From: Lindgomyces ingoldianus
Lineage: Eukaryota > Ascomycota > Dothideomycetes > Pleosporales > Lindgomycetaceae
Reading direction: 5' to 3'
Length of the DNA stretch: 64,000 nt
Assembly (NCBI RefSeq): GCF_010093535.1
Contig: NW_022985164.1
Span: forward strand, 1,217,485 to 1,281,484
Shown: positions 21,483-33,351 of the stretch, in pieces
Layout of the letters: each line of letters opens with the position of its first letter
How positions within the stretch are numbered: the first letter of the stretch is position 1
Position numbers and translations under genes: made by a program
The notes under the pieces: generated by a model
What the model was told of the DNA's origin: nothing
Seen by the model: the letters and a program-made list of their open reading frames with translations, nothing else
Database searches by the model: none

Positions 21483-22141
21483 TGAACCAATATTTCAAGG
21501 GTGAAATTGACTGTGAAGAAACTAGGCGCATTTTCAGAATTGGGACGGGGGCGTTCTGGCGTGGGATTTGCGAACACGGCAACACGCAGTCATCCTGACA
21601 AGGATGATCAGCTCTGAGGTTCTCAAATCTCCTGAGAAAAGGAGGTCTAAGTCAATGATTTAGCAAACTTCGAACGCGTGTAGATTGGATGTCATTTCTC
21701 GAACACCCTTCGGAAAGGCCCGGCTATCTGACTATGATGCGCTGGCAGGTGAATTCACAGGGTTGGCCTGGTAGTCAAGCTGTTAGTTGACGGACATGCA
21801 AAGATAAACGGCACCACAAACCGAAATAAGCGAGCATATAGATAACTAGATTTCAATGCGCTCTGGAGAACACCCGCCTTGTGACAACGCTGTTCAAAAG
21901 TCCGCCGTAACCATGAGGGCTGTGGCTAGGCTGTGGCTTGTGCCTCATGTGACAGTTTCGGATAAGATCGCAACCTCAGAAGCAGTAGCAGAAAACGTCG
22001 CAACACCTACCCATCGCCATCATTATGAAATTGCAACGCTGACAGTCCAACTAAACGGATAGAGTTGTTTACTATGTGATTCCTGAGTTAAACACTCTCC
22101 CCTGGACATTTCCCGGCGATCACCTGTGCTTTCCGTTCACT
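21483..22141. other. Intergenic, nothing recognised
   Basis: Spacer between the small membrane protein and the MFS transporter, both on +. It should contain the transporter promoter. No coding signal is recognised. Confidence 0.55.
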
Positions 22142-24125
22142 ATGACCGACGACAATGAGAGCATCCAATATGTCCCGCCGTTAACAGTCTCTCTATCGCA
22201 TTCATCATCTTTGTGTTCTAGAAGCCCATCTCCAACTCATATTCGTATCAAATCGTCTTCGTTATGGCCCCTCCTCCTTCTTCTCATCCTCGTCAATATG
22301 GCCAACAGCTTATACATCCTTCCTTTAAACCGAGTCGTTGAGATGCGACTCTGCCGCGAGCACTATGCACGATACGACCCGTCGCTACTGCAGCCCGATG
22401 GGTCGGTACCAGAGAAAATGTGCAAGGTTGACGAAGTGCAGAAGCAGCTTGCTTGGTTGCAAGGGATTATGGAGACCACATTCGTCGTTTGCGGTATGTG
22501 GAGACCCGTAAACACATACGTGCACACTCGGCTAAAGCTTTGGTTTCAAAGATTTCGTCGTCACAATTCCATTCAGCTTTATTGCTGAGCGGTTCGGTGT
22601 CAGGGTTGTTATTTGGTTGAATCTGATCCCGAGGATTTCTATGTCCGCCTGGGCTCTTGTTGTCGGTGCGTATCTGGCATTCCACTCCTGGGTATTAGCG
22701 TCTACCATGTTCCATGGTAGACTTGATTTGGGACAGAGGCCCCCTTTCCCCAGTCTTCCTTTTTCATTCTACCAAATGCTTAACCAGATCAAATTCCTCC
22801 AACCCACACTCAGCAGTTAGCGCCAAGATGCAGTAAAGAGTCATGGAAGAAGTTTGGAACTAAGATACGCCCAGGGAACTACTACCACACTCTCCCCACC
22901 AAAGCAATCATTGCTGGTCCCTTTCTGGCTATCCTCGGGGGTGAATGTGTCTTTTCTTCCACTATCTTTACACTCACTTCAGCTTTGGCGCGAGAATATG
23001 TTGAACGGTTAGCCTTAGTGCATATCACCCGAAGAAAAGTGACTAGCTAAGTACACACAGTGCTTCGTACTTCTCGTACATCAGCTCTATCTCATATGTC
23101 GTAGCCTTTATTGGCCCTTCTCTCGCCTCCTTCACAATGAGCCAGAACCTCTGGTTGCCGTTTTGGTTAAGCATATCACTACTCGTGGTTGCCGCACCAA
23201 CTATTAAGATGCTTCCTGAAACAAAAAGACGCCCTTCGGCACCGACGACCCCCACCACCACTGCAGACCACGTCGCCGAGGCGGGCCCACTACTCGGCAA
23301 GCCTTCTCCGAGCCCAAGCAGATACTACAATGCGTTTGAAACAGGCCCAGGCGGGTTCCGAAGTATCTCGCATGCAGCTCGCAAGCTTGGGCGACTGATA
23401 GCAGGTCGTAAGAATTTCCAGGTTCTACTTGTCTCATTCTTTCTCACCGCCTTGGCAAGCTCGGATACCAAGCTCCTTGTCCAATATATATCTAAGCGGT
23501 ACGAGTGGACGTTTGCGGAGGTAGGCTCTTTCCTCTCAAGGGGTCGTTAAAACGGTCGTCTCACCAGATCCTCCAGGCCGGTTACATGCTGTCAGCCAAG
23601 GCACTGGTCAACGTTACTCTACTCACAGTGGTTGTCCCACGAGTCATCAGAGCCTCGATGTCGTCGAGGACTGTCCGTGGGTCTGAGATTTGGCTAAACT
23701 ACCTTGGAGCTGAAGCCAGCATAGCGATATCCGTAGTGGGCGTGCTCTGCGTCGCAGTTTCGTACAGATTCTGGATGCTAATGGCAGGTATGTCTTTACG
23801 ATCTCAACCGTAACCCTCTGTCCTATTTAAATGCGAAAGCTAACCTTCCCCAGCGCTTATCATCTATGCTCTTGGCTCGGCTCTTCCCGTCTTCACCATG
23901 TCTCTAGTCAAGTCACCCCTAATTGCCTTGGTAGATTCCGACATCCAAGACTTTAGTATTGTCATGCTTACTAAAACTCTGGGATCTCTTGTCGGTGCAC
24001 CTTTAATGGCTATTCTCTGGGTACAAGGCATCAAGAGTGGAGGCGCTGGCTTAGGATTGCCCTATTTCATGTCGGGTTCCATATACCTTGCCGCTGCCTT
24101 AGTAGTGACACGATTGAAGTTCTAG
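22142..24125 (+). CDS. Major facilitator superfamily transporter (DHA1-like)
   Basis: Six exons (22142-22493, 22552-22665, 22875-23007, 23061-23520, 23568-23787, 23854-24125) give 516 residues. The first helix is WPLLLLLILVNMANSLYILP. The motif-A-like loop is FIAERFGVRVVIWLNLIPR, and TM4-6 run from LPTKAIIAGPFLAILGG to SLASFTMS. The central cytosolic loop contains a Pro/Thr-rich segment, and helices continue to the C-terminus. The substrate is unknown; related fungal proteins are annotated as MFS efflux proteins. The second intron (209 bp) is the least certain join: it was chosen because it restores VVG-NYYHTLPTKAII. An alternative would extend exon 2 before splicing. Other introns are 47-66 bp and in phase. 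There are no cluster partners nearby. Confidence 0.8.
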
Positions 24126-24254
24126 GCTTCTTCGAGGGATCCCATCTTGAGAAAATATGAGGGGATATCTGATCTCAGTGGTTGCCACAATTGATACATT
24201 ACTTTTGCTGCAGCAATTTTAAACTAACAATTCGTTCGTGGCAACATCCCAATA

Positions 24255-25834
24255 GTTATACACACTCAAAGCTCTTCAGCTCATTCATATTCCCAAATCC
24301 ACGATACCGTGACACCAAAGGATACCTACATATCTTTCTCCTCAACTGAACAGAAGCCAACGGCAGTGTCTGCCCCTTCAAGAACTCTAGAGTAATTCCA
24401 TACTCAGCCCACGCGATCAGCATCTCAAAGGCATTAGATGTACGAGCTCCAGGTGTTGTACCGAATCCGTAGTGATCTACCCCAGGTACGAGGAATTAGC
24501 TGAAGAACTCGTCGGCTTGAGCGCTCTCACTCATAACGGCTCCCACTCGCTGGACGTAGAGCGTGCCACCTTGGGGGAAGATGGGTTGATAGGCTCCACC
24601 GTGCCAGACGAGAAAATTTCCCCCCGGAGTGTTGAAGCCGTGATAGATTAGGATTCGCATTGTTAAGCAAGTCGTCGTACATAGCCTAGGATTGGGAGAA
24701 GAATATGATCAGCTCCTTTGACTCTATGCTCGTGGTCCGGTAGCCTGGATCCCACTTGACGAAATATCGTGTCCAAGTATCAGGGACGAAGGATGTGAAT
24801 CCAATGCGAGTTCCATTTACCGCAGTAGTATTGGCCAGACTGTCAAGAGGTGCCCCGATCGGTATCCCGTACCAAAGCTGCCTTCCACCTGTCTCTGGCC
24901 TAGTGTAGATTTTTCTCGACAATAGACGCGATTTGAGGAGTTCTACCTACCTCCTTCCTAGAAATTTTGAGCTTTCCGATGACGGAGAAGGAGGAAATCG
25001 CACTTTTCCGGCTCGTTGATAACTCCGTCTTTCACCTCGTCAATCTCACCACACACTAAAATGGCAGCTGCGACTACCGCATTTAGCTCATCTGGCGATG
25101 GGTACACTCCCACCTCTTTCATCACAACTTGCGACCAAAGCTCTGCTATAACGTAGGTTGGCCAGTAAATCCATGGCGCACCTGCTAGAATCCCGTCAAG
25201 CAACTCCTGATACTGCTGCGCGGCAACTTAGCCCTGTCTCCCGTCGGCCGAGCACCCATTCCAATAACTCACAGACCGTTTGCCATAGAAAGACTCAGTG
25301 ACTGCTTTCCCAATGACTGTCATTTCCCTTACCGATCTCGATGCAAAATTTGTCAACACCCCTAAATTCACTTCCCCGTTCTCTTTCAAACCACAGGATT
25401 CCGGGCTCCATGGATTCGCAGAAACACCAATGTCAATACTAGCAGCTGCAAACCCTCCAGCAACGGCAGGGCCGAGAGTAAGCGGGCCATGGCTAGCAGC
25501 CTATCCGTTACCGCTAAGGCTTACGAAGCGGCCGTTCCAATTTTGGAGAGGTATCTAGACTTGAATGGTGACGGTATCTTTGGGCTGATGCGTGAGGATT
25601 ACGGTAATTGCGCATATCATAGGGACAGAGGCTGGGGAGAGGAGGAGAGGGGTAACGGCGGGGATGGTGAACGGGAGCATTGAGATGCCAGAGGGCGAAA
25701 GGATGGTGGCTTCTGCAATGGGTGGCACTGTTATATCAGAACAAGAGTGGGGTTTGAGGGTTTGTTTGGAGAGGGGCAGACGTGAGGTTACTCAGGAGGA
25801 CTGAGATGAAAAGAGAAGCGACGAACATAGTCAT
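24255..25834 (-). pseudogene. Decayed tannase/feruloyl esterase gene
   Basis: The frame starts with a signal-peptide-like ATG at 25834 and can be followed as a tannase-family protein only by passing several stops. Recognisable pieces in order are ITVPPIAEATILS, VTIQV-stop-IPLQNWNGRF (family VWLP), GNG-stop-AAS, NFASRSVREMTVIGKAVTES, YWNGCSADGRQG-stop (the nucleophile box, normally GCSTGGRQG), LLDGILAGAPWIYWPTYVIA, then a shifted segment with RKIYTRPETGG, HGFNTPGGNFLVWHGGAY, and DEFFS-stop-FLVPGVDHYGFG. The usual VDHC catalytic His-Cys pair is VDHY here. Functional tannases are secreted and hydrolyse galloyl or feruloyl esters of plant polyphenols. At least four in-frame stops plus frame changes make expression of an active enzyme very unlikely. 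Several lesions are consistent with TGG to TAG changes. Confidence 0.8.
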
Positions 25835-26537
25835 CCTTGCAGCCCAGCCTGGAGAAAGAGATTGTTGGTAATTAAATCTGATGAGAGACTTCAGAAGTTC
25901 AGATATACTTATCCCTTTTTATACCAGCCAACATGGCTCCAGGCGTTCAGCTTCCACCCCTCTTTCACCAAGCTCCAATCCCTCTCCCTCAAGAGCCAAA
26001 CTATCTCCATACTAAAACTGACGTTATTTGCGAACGCTATCCACTCACATACATCTTCTTGCTTTTAAGCATGGTGAATAAGCACCTCATCCATGAATTT
26101 AATATTCACAGCACTCGGAATTCCGATAGAGAGCTCGGCCGCAACCCGGGCTGCTGGAGGCATACGAATATAGGCAGTAGGCTGTTCAAGAGGATTGATA
26201 GCCATTCTTCTCTGTTGATTTCAGTAGCCGGTGCCGAAATGCGATCTCTTGTCTCTGGTTTCACGATAACCAACATTATGGGCAGAAAATGCGTGGAAGT
26301 GAAAAACTGGATCTGGGATCATCTGCTCATAGACATCCCATCCATGCAGCTAGGATCCCGACTCTGAAACGCATCGGTACATGCATGCAAAACATACTAA
26401 CGAGGGTGCGCCAAACAACCAATGCGATCTGCATCCAAATCCAAGTAGACTCTAAATCTTACTCGAAGCCATCCAAAATATAGGTTCAAAGAATCGAAAA
26501 TGTACATCCACCACATGGCCCCTGTATCCTTACCAAT
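25835..26537. other. Intergenic, nothing recognised
   Basis: Spacer between the 5' end of the tannase relic and the 3' end of the antiporter gene (both on the minus strand). A TATA-like TTTTTATACC occurs at about 25915. No gene is recognised. Confidence 0.5.
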
Positions 26538-29500
26538 CTACTCTTTAGCACCTGCCTTCACAACCAACACACTTGCGCCCAACTTTGCCTCCCAAACCTT
26601 TTCCGCCAGTAAGCCTAACGTAGTAGCAGCGGAAGAGGTAGACCCGATCTCATCGCTGGAGGCTCCTGCTGTCTGAAGCTTCTTCCTGGAGATATTTCGA
26701 CCAAGGACGATCAAGTCCCCCGCATTCTTAGGGTTCTGGCTGACCTCGATACTCGCGCGAGCAATGACATCTTTGACAGGACTCGTTGAAGCGGCGTTCT
26801 CGAAAACGACACGACTCGCGAGTTCCGCCGGAACAGAAGCGCGTAGTGAGGCGAAGAAAGCCGAGTCCTGTTCGCGACTATTTGTCGTTGCAGTGACGAC
26901 CGTCGTCTGGCCAGTCTTACTTGCTGAACGGGTGATATGTGAAGACTCAGCTTGTTCTAAGAACTCATCAGGGACCTCGAAATGGACCAGCGTAGCCGTG
27001 ACATCAGGATGCTCTGCTAGTTGAAGAATGAGCCGAAGTGCAGCGCGGTCATCGTCACCCCCAAAGAATGGGAAGAAGATGTGATGACTCCGGTCTGCTA
27101 TGGGGGCCGTGACTTTGTCTCTGTTGCTAGAAATGCTGACACTGCTGTATGTTCTGCGCAGGCGGATACCTTCTCCCTTTCTCTTCTTGTTCTTGCTCCC
27201 GCCAAAGTTCTTGTTGACGAGGACTGCTGTTGTGCACATAGACTGCTCGAATGCCGAATTAACGAAGGATACGTATGAGGTGGCTGTGAGCTTATTCTTT
27301 GTGCCCTTGTCTTCGATGATTGCTTGCTCGCTCATTCCGCCTGTCTCGCTCCACGGAAGGAGGAGGAAGTCGGACCCTGAAGCTCGCGCGGTCAACACGT
27401 CGGCAAAGCTGGACTCCGGAAGCACCATGACTTCGCCACTGACTGCTAGATTGTGAAGACGGCCGAACGTGCGGAAAGTGTTGACGACAGGATCGTGAGC
27501 CGTGTATGATTCGAGTTCGGACACTTGCATGACGGAAGATCCACGATCTGTCAGATTGAGCAGTCGTAGACCATATGCTTCGATCGGCCGTTTTGGTGCA
27601 CCTTCGCTTGATTCTGATGGTTCAGTTTCTTTGCCGAGGCTAGAGGTCTGTTCGATTAAAGGATGTCTCTTCGCGACATGCTTCTGAGGCTCTCCGCCGA
27701 AGAGGGACGCAAAAGCCAGTAACGTTGGCATGCTGTCGAGGCGTAAGTATAGCATGAGGCGCTTGATCTTTTGGCTTTCAAGTTTGTCGTATTGTATACT
27801 CTCTGGGACATCACCCAGCGGGTTGCCAGTGTCCCAATCGATTTCACCGCGTTTCCATGCCTCAACTTTCTTCTGATACCATTGAGGATAGAAGAACGAG
27901 GTAAGCGGTGTCGTTGCAAAGGTCGTGACAAGGGCCATGACAACGAAGATAGTGAATGTTCGAGTGCTGAGAATCTTGGCTTGAAGTCCGATATTCTGGC
28001 ATCCGTTAGCCTCAAGCGGTAACATCAGCTACAATCTATTGCCGTCCACCACGGAACATTGGCAGAAAGAAATTAATCTCTCAATCCTGTTGTCAGAATT
28101 GACGGGAGCAGAAAGAAGGATGTAGTCTTCTGCCTCAAATTACAATCTGTAAATGTTCTGCTGCTTGTGCCGACATGCAATAGATGTTTTCGACAACTTA
28201 CCAAGACAATCAACTCAACCAAACCCTTACAGCTCATCAAAGAACCAATGGCGAAGCATTCTCTCCAGAGCATCCCATTGGCACGAGCCGCCAGAGCAGC
28301 ACCGATAAACTTGGCACAAAATGCAACGGAGATGACTCCAATGACATAAGCCCAAACCATGCCGTTATCCAACAAACCAAGGTTAGTGTTTAGACCTGAA
28401 AGCGCAAAGTAAAGAGGAAGGAAAAGTGCTGAGATCAAGTCCTCGATCTTCTCCGTTACTTTAATGGCAAAGCCACCCTCGTGGGGACAGATCAAGCCAG
28501 CCATGAAGGCGCCAAAAATCGGATGGACTCCGATGATGCCCGTAAAGAAGGCCGACGTGAGAGCAATGAGCAGAGTAAGGGCGATAATCCCCTGGCTAGG
28601 GCCATCTTGCAGTGCACGAGACCTGCGGAGTACATAGAGGAAGGCGGGTCGAATGGCGTACACAAGCAGAAGGACATAACCCACGCAAGTCAACAAGACC
28701 CATAGAGCCGTTAGCCCCGTGCCTGCATTAACGAGGGCTACACAAAGCGCAAGCAGGATCCAGCCTGTTCAAATAGCGTTAGCTTGGAGACACATGTGAA
28801 GCGGGATGATGGGTTGATGAACTCACCGACAACGTCGTTGCCAACGCCCGCTGAGAGCACGATAATGCCCACGGGCGTCATCAGTAGTTTCAGCTCCGTC
28901 AATATTCGGCAAAGAACGGGGAAAGCCTGCGTTCAGTGAGTACAAAGTCATCTCCAACTCTGACAGCGCGCTCTGCACAAGGGGCCACAGTTCAGCGGTT
29001 CCCTGGAAAGTGACGACTTACGGTAATTGCCATGGCCACGCCGATGAAGAGCATGTACACGCCGAAGTCGATTGGCACCGTGCCTTCCTCGTGTCGAAAG
29101 TGATTGTAAAGCCCAACGGCGATTGCGCATCCCAGGCCAAACGGCAAGGCCATGCCCGCCAAACCAACACTCAGTGCAATCTTCCAATTGCTGACCAGAA
29201 ATCGCAGATCAACCTCCAGGCCCACCAAGAATAAGAACAGAGTAAGGCCAATGTTCGCGACGAGGTTCAGGTTCGGCATGGCCGCCGTGGGAAAGATGGC
29301 CGCCGTGAACCCAGGTATGCGGCCCATAACGGAGGGCCCCAAAAGGATGCCGCCAATAACTTCGGCGATGACTCGAGGCTGACGCAGTTTCGACAGCGGG
29401 TAGTGCAGTGCTCTGCAGAAGATAATGATGATACCGGCCTAGACATATCCACTTAGCATCGCACCCGGACCTCAGTTCACGGCACAAAGAGATGCCCACC

Positions 29501-29637
29501 TGGATAATGAAAAGAATAATGGGGTTTTTGAGATCATAGTGGACAGGATTGCCATGCTCGAGCACTCCACCCTGCGGGGCGACCTTGGGAGCGCTGCTGT
29601 GAGTTGGGCTCGCCGATGTGTGGACAGAGGTTGACAT
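26538..29637 (-). CDS. KHA1: K+/H+ antiporter, Kha1 type (CPA2 family)
   Basis: Five exons (29500-29637, 29022-29438, 28827-28926, 28202-28764, 26538-27995) give 891 residues. Yeast Kha1, of similar length (873), works in Golgi membranes in K+ and pH homeostasis. The first 410 residues hold about 12 membrane helices of the Na+/H+ exchanger fold. Characteristic pieces are [58 protein letters not shown] (with the transport Asp), [18 protein letters not shown] and NMPLRG-like [16 protein letters not shown]. The following 480 residues are cytosolic, with nucleotide-binding-like alternation ([45 protein letters not shown]). The start is the ATG of MSTSVHTSA, which gives a 30-residue N-terminus before the first helix. 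Introns are 61, 95, 62 and 206 bp. Confidence 0.9.
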
Positions 29638-30540
29638 GGTGGGCGGTGGGGTCCAGCTTGAGGATTTGGCTGGGGGAGAGGACAGTCTCAGGCCTAATCC
29701 GCACGAGCAAGCAGGGCGGCCAGCTATTTAAGAAGATGCAACAAGCAAGCTTGAGGCTTGTTGGAAGGATTGGATGGCTAGCGAGAAAATGGATGCAGAT
29801 GGTCCCATTGAGGTTCTCGGTGTGCAGCAAACGCCCAGACACTGGACCTGCACGAAGCTCTGGCCTGGAGGCGGAATGACCGGGGATGGGGTCAACAGGC
29901 GCCCATGTGATGCTGGATCCTACACCGCTCCGGTGTTAGCCGTCTGCGGGAGTGAACAGAGGGTAGGGTGGCGTGCGGGTAGATGGTCTTTGTTTGTGCA
30001 TGGCGTTCGCAGCCCAGCCCTTGGACAATTCCAACGCCAATCATAAAGCTTCAATCACCTGCGCACGCGCTTCTCAACCCGACGATGTGCTTTCGATTCT
30101 TTGCCCCGCCTCTGTTCATGTCTTGCTCACATGCAGATTCATGTGCATTCCGAGAAGACTAAGAGCGAGCTGTCCGAACTCGCCTCTTCACGCCTCCCTC
30201 CGTTTGGGGAGCGCAGTAAGCACTGCAGGTTGAAACCCAGGACAGGATGGGACCGACATGCCATGGAGCGCAGAACAGGGACTAAAAATTGTCCTATTGG
30301 TCGTCATGCTCAATCTTGCACCAGGCTTGGGGACCCACGATCATGTTTCTTGGGACGCGCCAGTGCGCACCAACTACAGTCACCGCCAAGCCGTCATGAG
30401 AAGAAACGTATGTACAACGCGCTGGTGAAGCACAGAGACCAGATTGCAGTATATGCCAGAAGGATGTGATCCTTCTCCTTATTCCTTGCCGCAACCTCGC
30501 CGCCTTCAGCCTCACCTCCAGGCCGACTCGTCACCTCATC
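29638..30540. other. Intergenic, nothing recognised
   Basis: The left part should hold the KHA1 promoter and the right part the 3' flank of the GH92 gene. The short frames are not convincing. Confidence 0.5.
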
Positions 30541-33351
30541 CTATTGATCACCAGACGCCGGGCTTGGTGGTGGCTCTCCGGTCGACCATTCTGCGACATT
30601 GGAGCCCAGCACGAAGTCCATTGTACCTCCGTTTTCGAAGATATCTTGCCACGTCACCCAGGCCTTATCCCACTGTTTGCCGTTCACCTTCAAGCTCTGC
30701 ACGTAGAACGCCGTGTCCTTGTTGCCACCTGTTGTCGATATTTTGAGAGTCTTGCCGTTTCCAAGCTCAATTGTCATTTGTGGGAACCAGGGGGAGAGGA
30801 CTAGAAATGTCGTTTGGCCCGTCATCTGAAAAGCAATTAGCCTTTGAAGACCTTAAGTAACCGAGAGATCAGGTCATTTCTTACAGGCCATAGACCGATC
30901 ATTTGCCACTATCAAACGTTAGCGAAGGCCTTGAGTATTGAAACGAGAAGAATCATTGCTCAAAGTATCTACCCTACACGGTATATCGTATTTGCGCCGA
31001 CTAAGTCTAGCACAGATCCTTATTCATGCTTAACTTAAAGTTCTTCTATGTTGGCGCATGCAATGCCACACCGAAACAGGGTTGCTATCCATGGCACGGA
31101 AATGTTCCGTAATAGACTCCAGGGTAGGTAAACTGGGGATTAGATAAACTCACCAAGATATTCGACTCCATTGCCCCTGCGTCTGAGTTCCCAGGCAAAC
31201 CACCAGTCCCCGAATTGTACAACTTGGAGATATCCCTCGAACGCTGCGCAGAAAGATGCTGCTTACCAGGGACAAAGTTGTACAGGTACGGCGACGTAAA
31301 CCCAGGTTCATTGCCAGCGTTAAAAATCTTTAGATCGAATAATTTGTTGATCCGATCAACAAACTTATCATCTCCGCCAATGAACTTCTTCAACGTAGCA
31401 ACGTCGTGAAGGGCATTCATACTATAAACCCAGGCATTATCTTCGTAATACGCGTCCCCCCAGTAGCACCCGCCGCAATTCAACGGGTCTTGGTCAATGA
31501 ACGACCCATCAGCTCGACGTGGAACAACGAAGCCACTGTGGCCGTTGCTTGTGCAATTTGGATTCCAGTGGTTTCTCCAATTTCTAGATCGCTTGAGGTA
31601 TTTGTCTGCCTCGGTCTTCTTGCCGAGCCCTTTGGCAACTTGGAAGAGTCCGAAATCGTTGGCAGAGTACTCGACAGCGCGAGAGACCGCTCGCGTAAAC
31701 GTAGGGGTGATGTAACCATACTTTAGCCAGTCTGGGAGGGCACCTCGCCCTTCTTTTGTAGAAGAGTCAGGGGCTTTGGGGTCGTGGTTGTTAGGTGGAG
31801 TTGTCTCGGCGTCAGTAAGCATCGCAGTGAATCCGTCGTCCCACCTAATACACCCCCGGACACCCTTTACGTACGCGTCGGCGAGGACGCTATCTGCATT
31901 TGAACCTCCCTGAACGCGGCCATTGTAGTTGCTAGATCGTGCGTCTGGCATAAAGCCATCATGCCTCCAGATATCGATAAGAGAGCAGATAAATTCTTCG
32001 TATGCTACAGGCTCTAGGATATGGAATAGTGGAGTATGGCATCTGTGAGTATCCCAAAGTGTAAAAACGTCCGAATAATACGGCTGCTCGCTGCTCCAGC
32101 CAGGGTTTTCTCCGGTCAAGTTCGATGGGATCAAGAACATGCCATAAAGCGAGCTATAGAGAAGCTGAAGGTCTGCCGCATTCGTAGAGGATACTTGTAC
32201 TTTGGAAAATACTTGGGTGTTCCATGTACTCTTTGCTTTGTCAACAAGGGACTGGAAACTCGTTTGGTCCGGAACCTCCTTGTCAAGATTGTGGCATGCT
32301 TTGCTAGAGGAGATGTAGGAGATTCCGACACGAGAGGTTACATTCGAGTTATTGAATGTAAAAACAGCCCCTAACCGTTCGGTTCCAGAAACCGAGCTAG
32401 AAGTGTCGTAGGATGCTAGAGTGGTACCTGTACCTTTAAAAGTATTCGAGCTTGATGGCTGCTCGTTGAATCTACCACAGAAATAGATATTCCAATCGGG
32501 TGCTACACAACATTAGTTAAGTGGAACCTTCATAGATGAGAACACATACACAGGTTCCAACCATTATTATAGGTCCCCGACCCTTCATAATGCCCATCAG
32601 GAAAGAAGCTAAAGTTCCCTTTCGAGTAGTGCTGCTCCCACCCTAAACCTCTGAAACTAGGTAAAACGTGGGACACATCGACTACAATTGAAGGGGAGTT
32701 GCCTTTCGGAAATGAATACTGATACAATCCTGTATGATCAGTAGCAGCGAGCTCCACCACGACTCCATTATTCAGGGAGGCTTTATAATACCCAACCTGT
32801 GCTTGATCTGCAGAAGCTCGACCCTGGGACAAATCTGCTAAAGGGTTCGAGATGTTTCCCAACGCAGGCATTTGAGAGACGACGCTAATACATCGGCATT
32901 AAAATTTTGTACATAGCCTCAAGAAAGCCGAGAGCTTACCCGTATTTCGGCGCACCTCCAGTGCCGGATTCGTGCATCATACTGAAGCCCCAAATATTTC
33001 CATTAGGGAGGTATCCAGAATAGGCATCAGCCGTTCCAGATTGAACATCAGGGCCTAATTTTACCATTGCTAAAGGTGCTAAAGCTCATTTCATTAGTTG
33101 TTACAACGGCGGAATGTGGAGTCGAGTCACCAGCAACAACTCCAGGAAATCTGTTGCCCCCTCCGGTTGTGCCTTGACTATGTTTGTAAGACTTAAGCTA
33201 GAGACGAAGGGGTCGACTTAACTCACAAAGTATTAACATATTGAGTATAATCATTCTCAGTTTCCGCAGCCACGCTACAGTTCAACAAAGTGACGGCCAG
33301 ACATGTAATAATACGAAATCTAAATCTAGTGGCCTTAAAAATGGGATACAT
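30541..33351 (-). CDS. Secreted GH92 alpha-1,2-mannosidase
   Basis: Seven exons give 767 residues: 33227-33351, 33131-33177, 32940-33078, 32550-32884, 31154-32502, 30885-30908 (24 nt) and 30541-30825. All joins are in phase. A signal peptide is visible at residues 1-31 (IITCLAVTLLNCSVAA). Mature start features DYTQYVNTFQGTTGGGNRFPGVVAPLAMVKLGPD are split by two introns. Family hallmarks follow: GYSGYLPNG-like, GGAPKYG, GWEQHYSKGNFSFFPDG, YIYFCG-like NIYFCGRF, SLYGMFLIPSNL, WDTHRCHTPLF, GGSNADSVLADAY, CGGCYWGDAYYEDNAWVYSM, GNSDAGAMES and MTGQTTFLVLSPWF. GH92 enzymes are Ca2+-dependent exo-acting alpha-mannosidases on N-glycans or mannoproteins. The tiny exon encodes WQMIGLWP, needed to join AMESNIL to MTGQTTF. 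In many homologues WDTFRTLHPL replaces WDTHRCHTPL, so specificity may differ. Confidence 0.88.

Noticed and set aside
22666..22820. Extension of MFS exon 2 reading AYLAFHSWVLAST
   Set aside because: It is open and hydrophobic but would displace the conserved short loop; splicing at 22665/22875 fits the family better. It is kept as an alternative in the gene entry.
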